Positions 48,770 to 56,747 of a DNA stretch of 64,000 nt are shown piece by piece. The stretch is from Paraburkholderia phytofirmans OLGA172. Lineage in GTDB: Bacteria > Pseudomonadota > Gammaproteobacteria > Burkholderiales > Burkholderiaceae. The notes under the pieces are model-generated. The model was not told the DNA's origin. It worked only from the letters and a program-made list of their open reading frames with translations, and ran no database searches. A program made the translations under genes and the position numbers. The number at the start of each line of letters is the position of its first letter. Position 1 is the stretch's first letter. The stretch lies in NCBI RefSeq assembly GCF_001634365.1, contig NZ_CP014579.1, forward strand, positions 496,001 through 560,000. The letters run 5' to 3'.

Positions 48770-50338
48770 TCAACTCCGGCGAAACACAACGTGCGAGATG
48801 CGCTGCACGAGCAACGCCGCTGCAAGCGCCGCCACCGCCGTCAGCCACACGCCGATATGAATCGACTGCACCAATGCATCGCGTGCCGTGTCGATCAGCG
48901 CCAGCGTATTGAGCCCCGACGTCTTCATATCCGCAATCAGTTTCGCGCGCACTGCTTCATCGATCAGGATGCGCAGATCGACGAAACGCGGCTGCCATTG
49001 CGATACGGCCGGCTCGCCGAGCACGCTCATCGTGCGCGTGACCACGTTGCGGTAATGATGCTGCACCACGGTTGCCACAATGCTGGTGCCCAGCATCCCC
49101 CCCACCATCCGCGTGGACTGCAGTAGTGCGGTCGTGATGCCGAAGCGTTCACGCCCGGCGATCTCCTGGCCGAACACATTCAGATTGTTCAGAATGAAAC
49201 CCAGGCCGATGCCGACGGCCGCCATCGGCAATTCGATCCACACGTGCGGCGTCTGCGGATTGGCAAACGCCAACGCGATCGACGCGAACAACAGCAGCGC
49301 GAACCCAATCGACAGAATCCGCGTGGGCTTCTTCATGTGAATGACGATGCGCGTATTCAGCAGGCTGCCGAGCGCGATGCAGGCGGCGATCGGCGTAGCG
49401 AGAAGACCGGCGTGTTGCGGCGACAATCCGAAGCCGCCTTGCAGCAGCAGTGGCGCGAAGAAGATCAGCGAGAACATCACGAAGCCGGACAGGAAGCCGA
49501 GTATGAACAGGGTGACGAGTTGCGCATCCTTGAAGAGGTCGAGCGGAATGATCGGGTGCGTGGCGCGTTTCTCGCACACCAGCAACGCGACGGCACCCAC
49601 GCTCACGAAGGCCGCCAGCGCCAGGTTGCCGGGCGTCAGGCCATCTTTAGGCACGGCTTCGATGAAAGCCTGCAGGCCGCCCAACACGGCGGTGACCAGT
49701 GCTGCGCCGAGCCAGTCGATCTTGACTTCGCCCTCGTGCGGCCGCCGGAAGTTGGGCAGATGCGCCCAGATGAAATAGAGCGCGGCGGCGCCGACCGGCA
49801 GGTTGATCAGGAAGGTGGAGCGCCAGCCCCAATGCTCGCTCATCCAGCCACCCAGCGACGGACCCGCTGCGGTGCCGATCCCGTATGCGGCCGCCATTAC
49901 GACTTGCCAACGCACCCGCGCGCGCGGATCGGGGAATAGATCCGGTATCGACGCGAACGCCGTGCCCACCATCATCCCGCCGCCGACGCCTTGCAAGCCG
50001 CGCGCGATCACGAGGAACAGCATGTCGTTTGCGACGCCGCAGAGCACCGACGCCACCGTGAACGTGATGACCGCGGCGATCACGAAACGCTTGCGGCCGA
50101 AATAGTCACCGAGGCGGCCGAACACCGGGACAGTCACCACCGACGCCAGCAGGTACGCGCTGGCAATCCATGCGTAGTACTCGAAGCCGTGCAGTTCGGC
50201 GACGATCGAAGGCAGTGCGGTGCTGACTACAGTCTGGTCGAGTGCGACCAGCATGTTGACGAGGCCGATGCCGAGCATCGCTAGCAGGGCGTTTCGGAAA
50301 GGCAGGGCGGTCGCAGTCGCAGTCGCAGTCGAGTTCAC
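48770..50338 (-). CDS. DHA2-family MFS drug exporter (EmrB/QacA type)
   Basis: 522 residues, about 14 helices. Motif LDQTVVSTALPSIVAEL in helix 1, GRLGDYFGRKRF after helix 2 (motif A), and GPSLGGWMSEHWGWRSTFLINLPVG (motif C region). It exports toxic organic compounds with protons. The start is GTG 50338 followed by a Thr/Ala repeat of ACTGCG codons. No membrane-fusion partner is adjacent. Confidence 0.9.
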   Translation of the reverse strand: MNSTATATATALPFRNALLAMLGIGLVNMLVALDQTVVSTALPSIVAELHGFEYYAWIASAYLLASVVTVPVFGRLGDYFGRKRFVIAAVITFTVASVLCGVANDMLFLVIARGLQGVGGGMMVGTAFASIPDLFPDPRARVRWQVVMAAAYGIGTAAGPSLGGWMSEHWGWRSTFLINLPVGAAALYFIWAHLPNFRRPHEGEVKIDWLGAALVTAVLGGLQAFIEAVPKDGLTPGNLALAAFVSVGAVALLVCEKRATHPIIPLDLFKDAQLVTLFILGFLSGFVMFSLIFFAPLLLQGGFGLSPQHAGLLATPIAACIALGSLLNTRIVIHMKKPTRILSIGFALLLFASIALAFANPQTPHVWIELPMAAVGIGLGFILNNLNVFGQEIAGRERFGITTALLQSTRMVGGMLGTSIVATVVQHHYRNVVTRTMSVLGEPAVSQWQPRFVDLRILIDEAVRAKLIADMKTSGLNTLALIDTARDALVQSIHIGVWLTAVAALAAALLVQRISHVVFRRS

Positions 50339-50776
50339 GGGTCTGGGAGAGAGGGGCTTTTCAGGGTGGGCGCGGCCGGGCGCGGGCCAGGGTCTTGACC
50401 ACTATTGTGTCCTATAGTTGTCTGACCTCTTGCGCTCAATTATACGGGTTTCCCCTTAATCAAGGCCATTCTCGAGGCATTCAGCGCAAATAAATGCCGT
50501 GCGCGCGGGCACGGCAGGACGGGTGCACATCGATATGTGACGTCTGTTGACATTCATTAAGCGAGGCTGAGTGGCTTTCCTCGCAAGCTTTTGCGCCCGA
50601 GCGCTATCCCGCCGCGCGGCCGACGGCACGCCGCGAGGTGCACTGCACGAGCAGAGAGAAGTCGAGACCGGCTCACGACATCCACCTTCACGTTCTATGT
50701 TCCCGTCGCCAGGCGACGACGGGATGTTGACTGCGTTTGAGCGAATGAGTGAACTTGCGATCGGAGGGTGCTAGTC
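50339..50776. other. Intergenic region between the exporter and the NRAMP-like gene
   Basis: About 440 bp. The left 120 bp contain AT-rich promoter-like sequence for the leftward exporter. Nothing else recognised. Confidence 0.35.
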
Positions 50777-52423
50777 CTACTTCAGGAGTGTCATCTGCAC
50801 GACCTTCAAAACAACAAGGCCAACGGCTAGCAGCAGGTAGCCGCGCAGCACGCCCATCCAGACACGCTTGGCCAGCGTGAGATTCGGCGGCGGCAGTTCG
50901 TCCAGCGGCGGCATGCGCCACGTGTCCCGGGCGCTCTTCGGATACTGTTGCACTGGTCCATCCGCGGCTTCGCGACGGACTCGGCGAATGCCGACCGTGG
51001 CGGCATAGCCGAGGATGGCCAGGAGTGTTCCGCCAGCGAGCGTTTCCAGAATCGTTTCACCCGTGATGTCCGGGTAGACGACCGAGGCGGTCAGGATGAT
51101 GGACAGCATCACCAGCACCCACACAACGGCCCCCGTGAAGACGTTCAGTTTCTTCGAGTTGACCCACGGGCCAAGCACCGCGCGGTCGTTGCACAGCAGA
51201 AGCAAAAATACCGTAGCGCTCGGCAGCAGCACGCCCGCGAGCGTTTGCACAGCTTCAGTCAGCAGACCAAGCGGGCTGCCTGGAATCAGCACAAGCGTTG
51301 CTGCGGCCGCAACAATGCCGAAGTAGACGAGATAGAAACCCTTGGCGTCCGACACGGGGCGATGCAGCGAGTGGCGAATCTTGAACACGTCGCCGATGGC
51401 GTACGCGGTCGACAGCGACACGGCAGCAGCGCCAATGATGCAGGCATCGAGCAGCGCAACAGCGAAGAGCGTGGCCGAGGTGCGGCCCGCGTATTTCTCC
51501 AGACCTGCAATCACGCCACCCGCGTCCGTGAAATTGCCGAACTCAGGCTTGCCGGCATACAGGGCGGCGCAAAATGAAATCATCGCCACTGCGCCAATCA
51601 GCACGAACACAATGCCAATCCACAGGTCAGCCTTTTCGTACTTCATGAAACGCGGCGTGATGCGTTTGTCGACAATGTAGCTTTGCTGGAAAAACAGTTG
51701 CCATGGTGCAACGGTGGTGCCGACGATACCGATGACCAGCAGCATCACGTCGCTCAGTTTCGAATGGGCGGGCCAGTTCGGAATGAGGAAATCGCGCGTC
51801 ATCTGGCCGACCGGCGGGTGAATCGACACCAGCACGGGCACCAGCAGCAGACTCAAGATGCACAGTACGACGGCAAAGCGTTCGAAGCGCCTGAAATTGC
51901 CTGTACTGACTGCGGCCATCGTCAGCGCCGCTGCAATGCAGACGCCCAGAAACTTGGAGATACCAAAGAAGTCAAGGACGAAAGTGATGCCGATGAACTC
52001 GGTCACGATGGTCAGCGCGTTAAGAATGAACAGATCGACGACGCTGAACGCACCCCAGAACTTGCCGAAGCGCTCGAAGATGAGGCGCGCGTGTCCGACA
52101 CCGGTGACGGCGCCCAGTCGCAGCACCATTTCCTGATTGACGAAGAGGACCGGTACCAGCAGCAGGATGGTCCACAGCAACGTGGTGCCGTAGTTCTGCC
52201 CGGCCTGGGTATAGGTGCCGAAGGCGCCTGCATCGTTGTCGCCGACCATCACGATGAGGCCGGGGCCGAGAATGGCCAGCAGTGTACGGATGCGAGCCCA
52301 CCAGTTGGTGCGCGGCGCGGTGTCGTGGTGGGCGATGGTGCCCAGCGCACCCCTGATGTCGCCGACGTGTGCAGAGTCAAGCACGGCGCTGCGCGGCGGT
52401 GAGACGTTAGCTGGAGTGGACAT
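50777..52423 (-). CDS. NRAMP-related divalent cation transporter, possible Mg type
   Basis: 548 residues from ATG 52423. Eleven or so helices in the NRAMP fold. In classical members helix 1 has DPGN and helix 6 has MPH; here they read GDNDAGA and APWQLFFQQ. Replacement of the helix-6 methionine by alanine is known from the NRMT clade that carries Mg2+ rather than Mn2+, so magnesium is a reasonable guess. The start fits AGGGGAAAA upstream. A long leader with small reading frames precedes it. Confidence 0.82.
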   Translation of the reverse strand: MSTPANVSPPRSAVLDSAHVGDIRGALGTIAHHDTAPRTNWWARIRTLLAILGPGLIVMVGDNDAGAFGTYTQAGQNYGTTLLWTILLLVPVLFVNQEMVLRLGAVTGVGHARLIFERFGKFWGAFSVVDLFILNALTIVTEFIGITFVLDFFGISKFLGVCIAAALTMAAVSTGNFRRFERFAVVLCILSLLLVPVLVSIHPPVGQMTRDFLIPNWPAHSKLSDVMLLVIGIVGTTVAPWQLFFQQSYIVDKRITPRFMKYEKADLWIGIVFVLIGAVAMISFCAALYAGKPEFGNFTDAGGVIAGLEKYAGRTSATLFAVALLDACIIGAAAVSLSTAYAIGDVFKIRHSLHRPVSDAKGFYLVYFGIVAAAATLVLIPGSPLGLLTEAVQTLAGVLLPSATVFLLLLCNDRAVLGPWVNSKKLNVFTGAVVWVLVMLSIILTASVVYPDITGETILETLAGGTLLAILGYAATVGIRRVRREAADGPVQQYPKSARDTWRMPPLDELPPPNLTLAKRVWMGVLRGYLLLAVGLVVLKVVQMTLLK

Positions 52424-52446
52424 TTTGTTTTTTCCCCTGATTCTGG

Positions 52447-52461
52447 TTATTGAAAGGACAT
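52447..52461 (-). CDS. Four-codon mini reading frame in the NRAMP-like leader
   Basis: ATG TCC TTT CAA TAA with a very good ribosome site (CCGGAGGTGCGCA) directly before it, ending 23 bases before the transporter ATG. Ribosomes stalling or passing here could alter translation of the next gene. Seen in sequence; function is a guess. Confidence 0.3.
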   Translation of the reverse strand: MSFQ

Positions 52462-52541
52462 TGCGCACCTCCGGCATACGTAAGGGCGTGTACCGTCGAA
52501 AAACGGCGTCGCTTGCGTATGACGGAAAAGGGCGCGGAAGA

Positions 52542-52682
52542 TTACGAAACGAGCGTTTTAAGGCGTTGCCAGAATGCAGCGAACCTGTGCGGTTCGCTGG
52601 CATGCAGCGCCAGCATGGCGTCGTAGTGGACGCGTGATTCTTCAACGTGCGGCAGTTGCGACAGAAGGAGGCCGAAGTTCAT
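52542..52682 (-). CDS. 46-residue leader protein upstream of the NRAMP-like gene
   Basis: Reads MNFGLLLSQLPHVEESRVHY and continues to LKTLVS, stop. CTGGAGAAATATC gives a well-placed ribosome site. It is amphipathic, with several His and Glu residues, and lies 118 bp before the transporter, same strand. An inverted repeat CAGCGAAC/GTTCGCTG (52577-52599) is inside it. It could be a separate small protein or a regulatory leader. Confidence 0.5.
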   Translation of the reverse strand: MNFGLLLSQLPHVEESRVHYDAMLALHASEPHRFAAFWQRLKTLVS

Positions 52683-53700
52683 GATATTTCTCCAGGCGTT
52701 GGCTTAACGCGGTTCGCGGAAAGCCAGCAGACATGGAGGTCGGGCGCACTATGCGCATATCGACGAACGTCTACTCGCTTTCCTCAGGCAAAGATAGAGG
52801 TGAGCGGCATATGGGATAACTGTCACTGTCCGGCATGGCGGCTCCTTATCGACGTCGGTACTCGCGCTTGCTGCATGTTTGCAACGCACGCGTTTATCCA
52901 CGCGTCTGCCCGCGCCATCGAAAATCGACAAGGCGCGAACGGACGCAGCCGCGAGTCGACGCTCGCGACGCGATGCCATACGGACGCACGAACGCTGCGG
53001 CCATATGGCGCTAATCAAGGTGCACGGAGAGGGTAACTACGGCGCGCACCGTCTGCCTGAAGGCAAGACGGCGGCTGGGTGAAGAGAGCGCGGACGTCCT
53101 GCCGGTCAGGCAGCGAAACTATTCGAAGGTCGACTACTGCAGGTGTCCAAGGCATCAGCCCCGTTTGTGAAGATTTTTGAATTTTAGGTGGCGCGTGAAT
53201 CCGAAGTCAACATCATTCGTTAAGCAGAGCAGATATTGTTTGCCAACAACGTTTTCTTTCAAAATCGACAGGAAAGAACGGCCGTTTTTGTTCGGGAATG
53301 ACATTGGAAATGAGAGACAGAACCGGTTGGCACGGGATTCTGGTCAGGAGATTCGGACTGCGATGTCTTTGAGGAATTTTTGCTTGTGGTTTTTATCGCG
53401 AGCCGAATACAATCCGCCCGTCTCATCAAAAGGAGTCCCTCGTGGACACATGCTCTAGTAGTGGAAGTCCGATGCCGGCCTGTGCCGGCGCAGTCACCGC
53501 GAGATAGTCGCCGCAGGAACACTCCTTCGTCGCTAACTCGCTTTTGCCGGGTTAGCGCGCTTCATTACCGACTGGTTCTTTGCCGGTCTGTCAGCAGCAC
53601 GCTCCCTTTGTTTGGCCGTTTGTCGCAAGTCCGCTTGCGAAACGCAGTCACGTCGTCGCACGTCGTCCGGCTTGGCCGGGCAGGGCGGGGGTGCGCGACA
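52683..53700. other. Long region without a firm gene
   Basis: About 1 kb. A hairpin CCGTCTGCC/GGCAAGACGG lies at 53049-53071, nested in a longer pairing of GGTGC (53019) with GCACC (53046). Frames here have no family resemblance. The right end could hold a ruined signal-peptide part of the OprB remnant. Confidence 0.35.
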
Positions 53701-54261
53701 CTTTTCGGAGACATGGGTGGCTTGCGGCCCTGGCTCGGCGACCACGGTGTGACGTTCAGCCTGCAGGAAACCAGTGAATACCTGAATAACCTCTCGGGAG
53801 GCGTCAAACGCGGTGGCGCCTACGATGGGCTAACGCAACTCGGTGTCGTGGTGGACACGCAAAAGGCATTCGGGCTGCCGGGCGGCACGTTCAACGTTTC
53901 AGCGTTACAGATTCACGGCACCAACCTGACCCAGCGGAATCTGCAGACCTTGCAAACGGCGACCGGCATCGAAGCGGATGCTACGACGAGACTATGGGAA
54001 CTCTGGTATCAGCAGTCCCTGCTCGCGGGCAAGGTCGATGTGAAGATCGGGCAGCAGAGTCTCGACCAGGAGTTCATGACGAGCCAGTATGCGGCCACGT
54101 TCATGAACGCCACCTTCGGCTGGCCGGTGCTGCCGTCCACCGATATGCCGGCGGGCGGGCCCGCCTATCCGTTGTCGTCACTCATTCCGAATCCGGACAA
54201 CCCATCGCAGCGTGTCGGCAATGAAGCCGTGTTGGGGCTGAGGACCAATATCCAGTTCTGA
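53701..54261 (+). pseudogene. OprB-family carbohydrate porin, 5' and internal deletion
   Basis: From about DMGGLRPWLGDHGVTFSLQETSEYL the frame follows the N-terminal domain of OprB porins (GAYDGLTQLGVVVDTQKAFGL, WELWYQQSLLAGKVDVKIGQQSLDQEF, ATFGWPVLPS, GGPAYPLSSL). It then jumps straight to the family's last residues NEAVLGLRTNIQF. Some 250 residues of barrel are missing, and no signal peptide is present before the first recognisable residue. The frame itself is open, so a deletion rather than frameshift removed the middle. Confidence 0.8.
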
Positions 54262-54325
54262 CGCGCTGCAATATGCCGCCGGCGCTCAGATATTGATCTG
54301 AGCGTCGATTTCCAGCGATCTTCCG

Positions 54326-54406
54326 CTATCTCAACTGCCAGATGCCCCATGCGGCAATGAGCAAAGCCGCGGTGAGCCCGCCGCCGAGTAGGATGTAGGT
54401 AGCCAT
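54326..54406 (-). CDS. Possible 26-residue single-helix membrane protein
   Basis: MATYILLGGGLTAALLIAAW then GIWQLR and a stop. The whole is one predicted membrane helix with a positive end, like known tiny membrane proteins. No clear ribosome site, so it may be chance. Confidence 0.25.
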   Translation of the reverse strand: MATYILLGGGLTAALLIAAWGIWQLR

Positions 54407-54474
54407 TGAAATGAAATGTAAGCGATACGTGATTGAAAGGAGGATTCGTGAGATTGCCTCGTATGCTACCGGCC

Positions 54475-54670
54475 CTACCTTTCAGAACAACGTTCGATGA
54501 CGCCTTGTAGTTCGCCTATCAGTGGCAGGCGGGGCGCGGAACGCAATCTGCCCATCGTGCGCCGGCCAGCCCGAGTGGATATCGGCAACCTTGATGCAGA
54601 TGGTGAAAGCGCCCGGCGACGTGAATAATGGCAGTTCGTCGCGGTTATGGTTGATGTTGGCGGATTTCAC
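54475..54670 (-). pseudogene. Small PAAR-linked gene with probable frameshift near its end
   Basis: From GTG 54670 (CGGAAG upstream, 18 bases after the PAAR stop) it reads MKSANINHNRDELPLFTS ... WPAHDGQIAFRAP. The zero frame then ends DRRTTRRHRTLF (stop 54482), while the next frame continues as LPLIGELQGVIERCSER (stop 54475), which looks more protein-like. A one-base change in the run CGCGCCCCGCC would explain this. Probably a PAAR-associated protein, unassigned. Confidence 0.5.
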
Positions 54671-54688
54671 GACCGCTTCCGGTGCGAA

Positions 54689-54952
54689 TCAATGGGCGCT
54701 GATGGTGACGTGATCGCCTAACGCAATCAGTTTGCAACCGCAGGCCGTGCTGTGCCCGTACATCGCAACGCGCCTGCCGTTGTCCATGATCATGTCCGAC
54801 CCTTCAATGATCGGATTGACACCGTGTGTCGGGCACGACACCAGATCGCCCACGCGGGCAACCTTGCGCCCGAGGACGTCCATTGTGTCGGAGCCGGTGA
54901 TGATGAAACCCCCGTGTGTCGTGCTGTCGCCTACGCAGGCAATTGAATACAT
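54689..54952 (-). CDS. PAAR-domain protein (T6SS spike tip)
   Basis: 87 residues. PAAR pattern with metal ligands: CVGDSTTHGGFIITGS, RVGDLVSCPTHGVNPII, MYGHSTACGCKLIALGDHV. Full-length and alone, it would sharpen the VgrG spike and can carry an effector. It stands near the RHS/vgrG island on the same strand. Confidence 0.92.
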   Translation of the reverse strand: MYSIACVGDSTTHGGFIITGSDTMDVLGRKVARVGDLVSCPTHGVNPIIEGSDMIMDNGRRVAMYGHSTACGCKLIALGDHVTISAH

Positions 54953-55216
54953 GTAGAACTCCTATCATTCAGGATCAGGTTTTGGGACGATAGCGTGAAT
55001 CAGAAGGGCCGTTCCAGTCGGTCCCGTCATGAAAGCAGATTGTAGTGTTGTCATCAAGGCCACGCAACGCGCGCCCGTAGGGCCGTCGCGCATGTACTCT
55101 CGGCGCAGCAATAGAAGGGAAGAAGGGAATGTGACGCAGTAAACGAAGCGCGGGCCGTGAGTGTTACCAGCATTCACAGCCCGCTGACCACCACCAACTC
55201 ATACAAGGAGTTGACC

Positions 55217-55375
55217 ATGGCTAACGCCAATCTTAAAGCACAACCCCGCAAAGCCCGCAAACCTCGTCCACCTGAGTACGAGTATCGCAGCGGCATTCTG
55301 CGCAGCGCCCCCGATCCGGGGCCGACGCAACCAGACTTTTCTCGTAATCGTCCATACTTCATCCGAAACAGCTGA
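55217..55375 (+). CDS. Small Pro/Arg-rich hypothetical protein
   Basis: 52 residues from ATG 55217, with an ideal AAGGAG seven bases before it. Composition: Lys/Arg and Pro rich with RKARKPRPPEYEYRSGILRS. Runs against the strand of its neighbours. No domain known; a nucleic-acid-binding or secreted peptide are only guesses. Confidence 0.5.
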   Translation: MANANLKAQPRKARKPRPPEYEYRSGILRSAPDPGPTQPDFSRNRPYFIRNS

Positions 55376-55441
55376 ACAGGGGGGCTGACCCTCACCGCCG
55401 AGTAGGCGGACAAAGCGCCGCGTCAGCGGCCCTTTGTTCAA

Positions 55442-55777
55442 TTACAGATGATCCGAAATCAATTTCACTAGATCATTAAAAGCCGCGTCAAGCTTTACCT
55501 TCACGTATTCTTCATTTCCGTGGAACTTAAAAATATAGCCAACAATTTCTTTTCCTTCCTGGTTCGTCAGGTCGGCGGTAAGTTCATATGTCCCATCGGC
55601 ACCACTTAGATCGAGTGTTAAGTCAACCTCCGTAGGGTAAAAACTCACATATGCCGTACCACCGAGAGCGTTCTGGTAAAAACCCGAATTCGACGACTCA
55701 ATCTTAATCTTCTCACCAACCGCAGTTTTTACCTTTTCAACATATCCTGCTAAATAAGCGCAGATATCGGTAGTCAT
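55442..55777 (-). CDS. Putative immunity protein for the displaced RHS tip
   Basis: 111 residues from ATG 55777 (GTG at 55780 also possible), with GGGGAAGAAG upstream; the start overlaps the stop of the tip gene. Small, acidic, soluble, more AT-rich than its surroundings: the usual profile of an immunity gene. It would bind and block the toxin encoded just before it. No sequence family recognised. Confidence 0.65.
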   Translation of the reverse strand: MTTDICAYLAGYVEKVKTAVGEKIKIESSNSGFYQNALGGTAYVSFYPTEVDLTLDLSGADGTYELTADLTNQEGKEIVGYIFKFHGNEEYVKVKLDAAFNDLVKLISDHL

Positions 55778-56298
55778 CACTTCTTCCCCCGAGCAGTGAC
55801 TGCTCCGAATATACCTTCCGTCAGAGAATGCGTCGAGTCGCTTCCTCTGGATTTAGCCCAGTCAGTCAGCTTGGAATCAGTAGGGTCGTTTATCGGCCTA
55901 ATTGTTACGTGACCGTTCGGCTTGTCATGCGTCGCTTGCAGACCGCACGAACATAGCTTTTGCACGTTGAGTTCAACGTATTTCCCGCTGTCCAAACCGG
56001 CTTCCGATGTGGCCGCTGATAAGCCCGGCTCCTTCCCATCAATGCGTGTCGTATCTTTCCCGAGTCGCGGAGTCAAACTATCGGGCGTTCCTGACGCATT
56101 TCTGAAAACGGTTCCGCTCGTTAAAACTTTGGGTTCGAAGCCAGCCAGCCCCAGCGGATCAATCCACCCCGTCGGATCGGGCGCGTACTGCCAGGTGTTC
56201 AGTCCACCCGCGAGGTCAATCGGATCCTTGCTGATGAACCTGCCGCAGTGGGGATCGTAGTAACGGTGGAAGTTATAGTGCAGCCCCGTCTCGGCGTC
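55777..56298 (-). pseudogene. Displaced (orphan) RHS C-terminal tip, toxin 2
   Basis: An open frame entering from the right at 56298 reads the RHS core end DAETGLHYNFHRYYDPHCG ... FISKDPIDLAGGLNTWQYAPDP ... WIDPLGL, then a unique tip of about 120 residues (GTVFRNASGTPDSLTPRLGKD ... KLCSCGLQATHDKPNG ... GIFGAVTARGKK). There is no upstream RHS body or start, so it is a silent cassette. The tip is expected to be a toxin; its activity is not recognised. Confidence 0.75.
56147..56298 (-). repeat. RHS core direct repeat, orphan copy
   Basis: 152 bp, aligned without gaps to 57097-57248 (offset 950). Both begin AGCCCCAGCGGATCAATCCAC on the plus strand and share CAATCGGATCCTTGCTGATG. Recombination here would swap tips. 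Confidence 0.85.
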
Positions 56299-56427
56299 GC
56301 CACTCTGACTTTGCAGCCGTCAGAAAATCTGGCAGTGGTGTGGATTGCCTACCACGTCATAGTCGTCCCACTCATGGAGCGCATTCTCTATCGAGCCTTG
56401 TACAACAAGGGGTTCCAACACGCGTTC

Positions 56428-56745
56428 TTATCTCAGACGAAAGGCTTCCTCGAGAGACAGCTCGTCCTCATCTTCTATCTCTGTCAGTGAATAGTTTTGG
56501 GGCAACGCAGATCGAACCGCGTTGTACAGGTCATGGTTTGAATTTGTGACCTCCAGAAGCAGTTCGTTCTCGCCAACCCTAAACACTCTCAAATCATATG
56601 CCCATGTGTTACGAGAATTGAGCGCCTTAAGAGCGATGCAGTTTGCCTTCTCATGCGCAACCAGCTGGCTTCGTCGTAACTCACTCATCACATGATCCGC
56701 GTTGCATTCGCGACCGTCCAGTCTTACCGAATATTCATAGCTCAC
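56428..56745 (-). CDS. Putative immunity protein for the resident RHS toxin
   Basis: 105 residues from GTG 56745, six bases after GGGAG; a TTG at 56751 overlaps the rhs stop. Acidic C-terminus (EIEDEDELSLEEAF). Position directly behind the rhs tip, small size and low GC match immunity genes. Sequence family not known to me. Confidence 0.65.
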   Translation of the reverse strand: MSYEYSVRLDGRECNADHVMSELRRSQLVAHEKANCIALKALNSRNTWAYDLRVFRVGENELLLEVTNSNHDLYNAVRSALPQNYSLTEIEDEDELSLEEAFRLR

Positions 56746-56747
56746 AA

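Noticed and set aside
53019..53071. Riboswitch upstream of the NRAMP-like gene or the OprB remnant.
   Set aside because: Hairpins are present but I could not match any known metal, guanidine or nucleotide riboswitch consensus on either strand.
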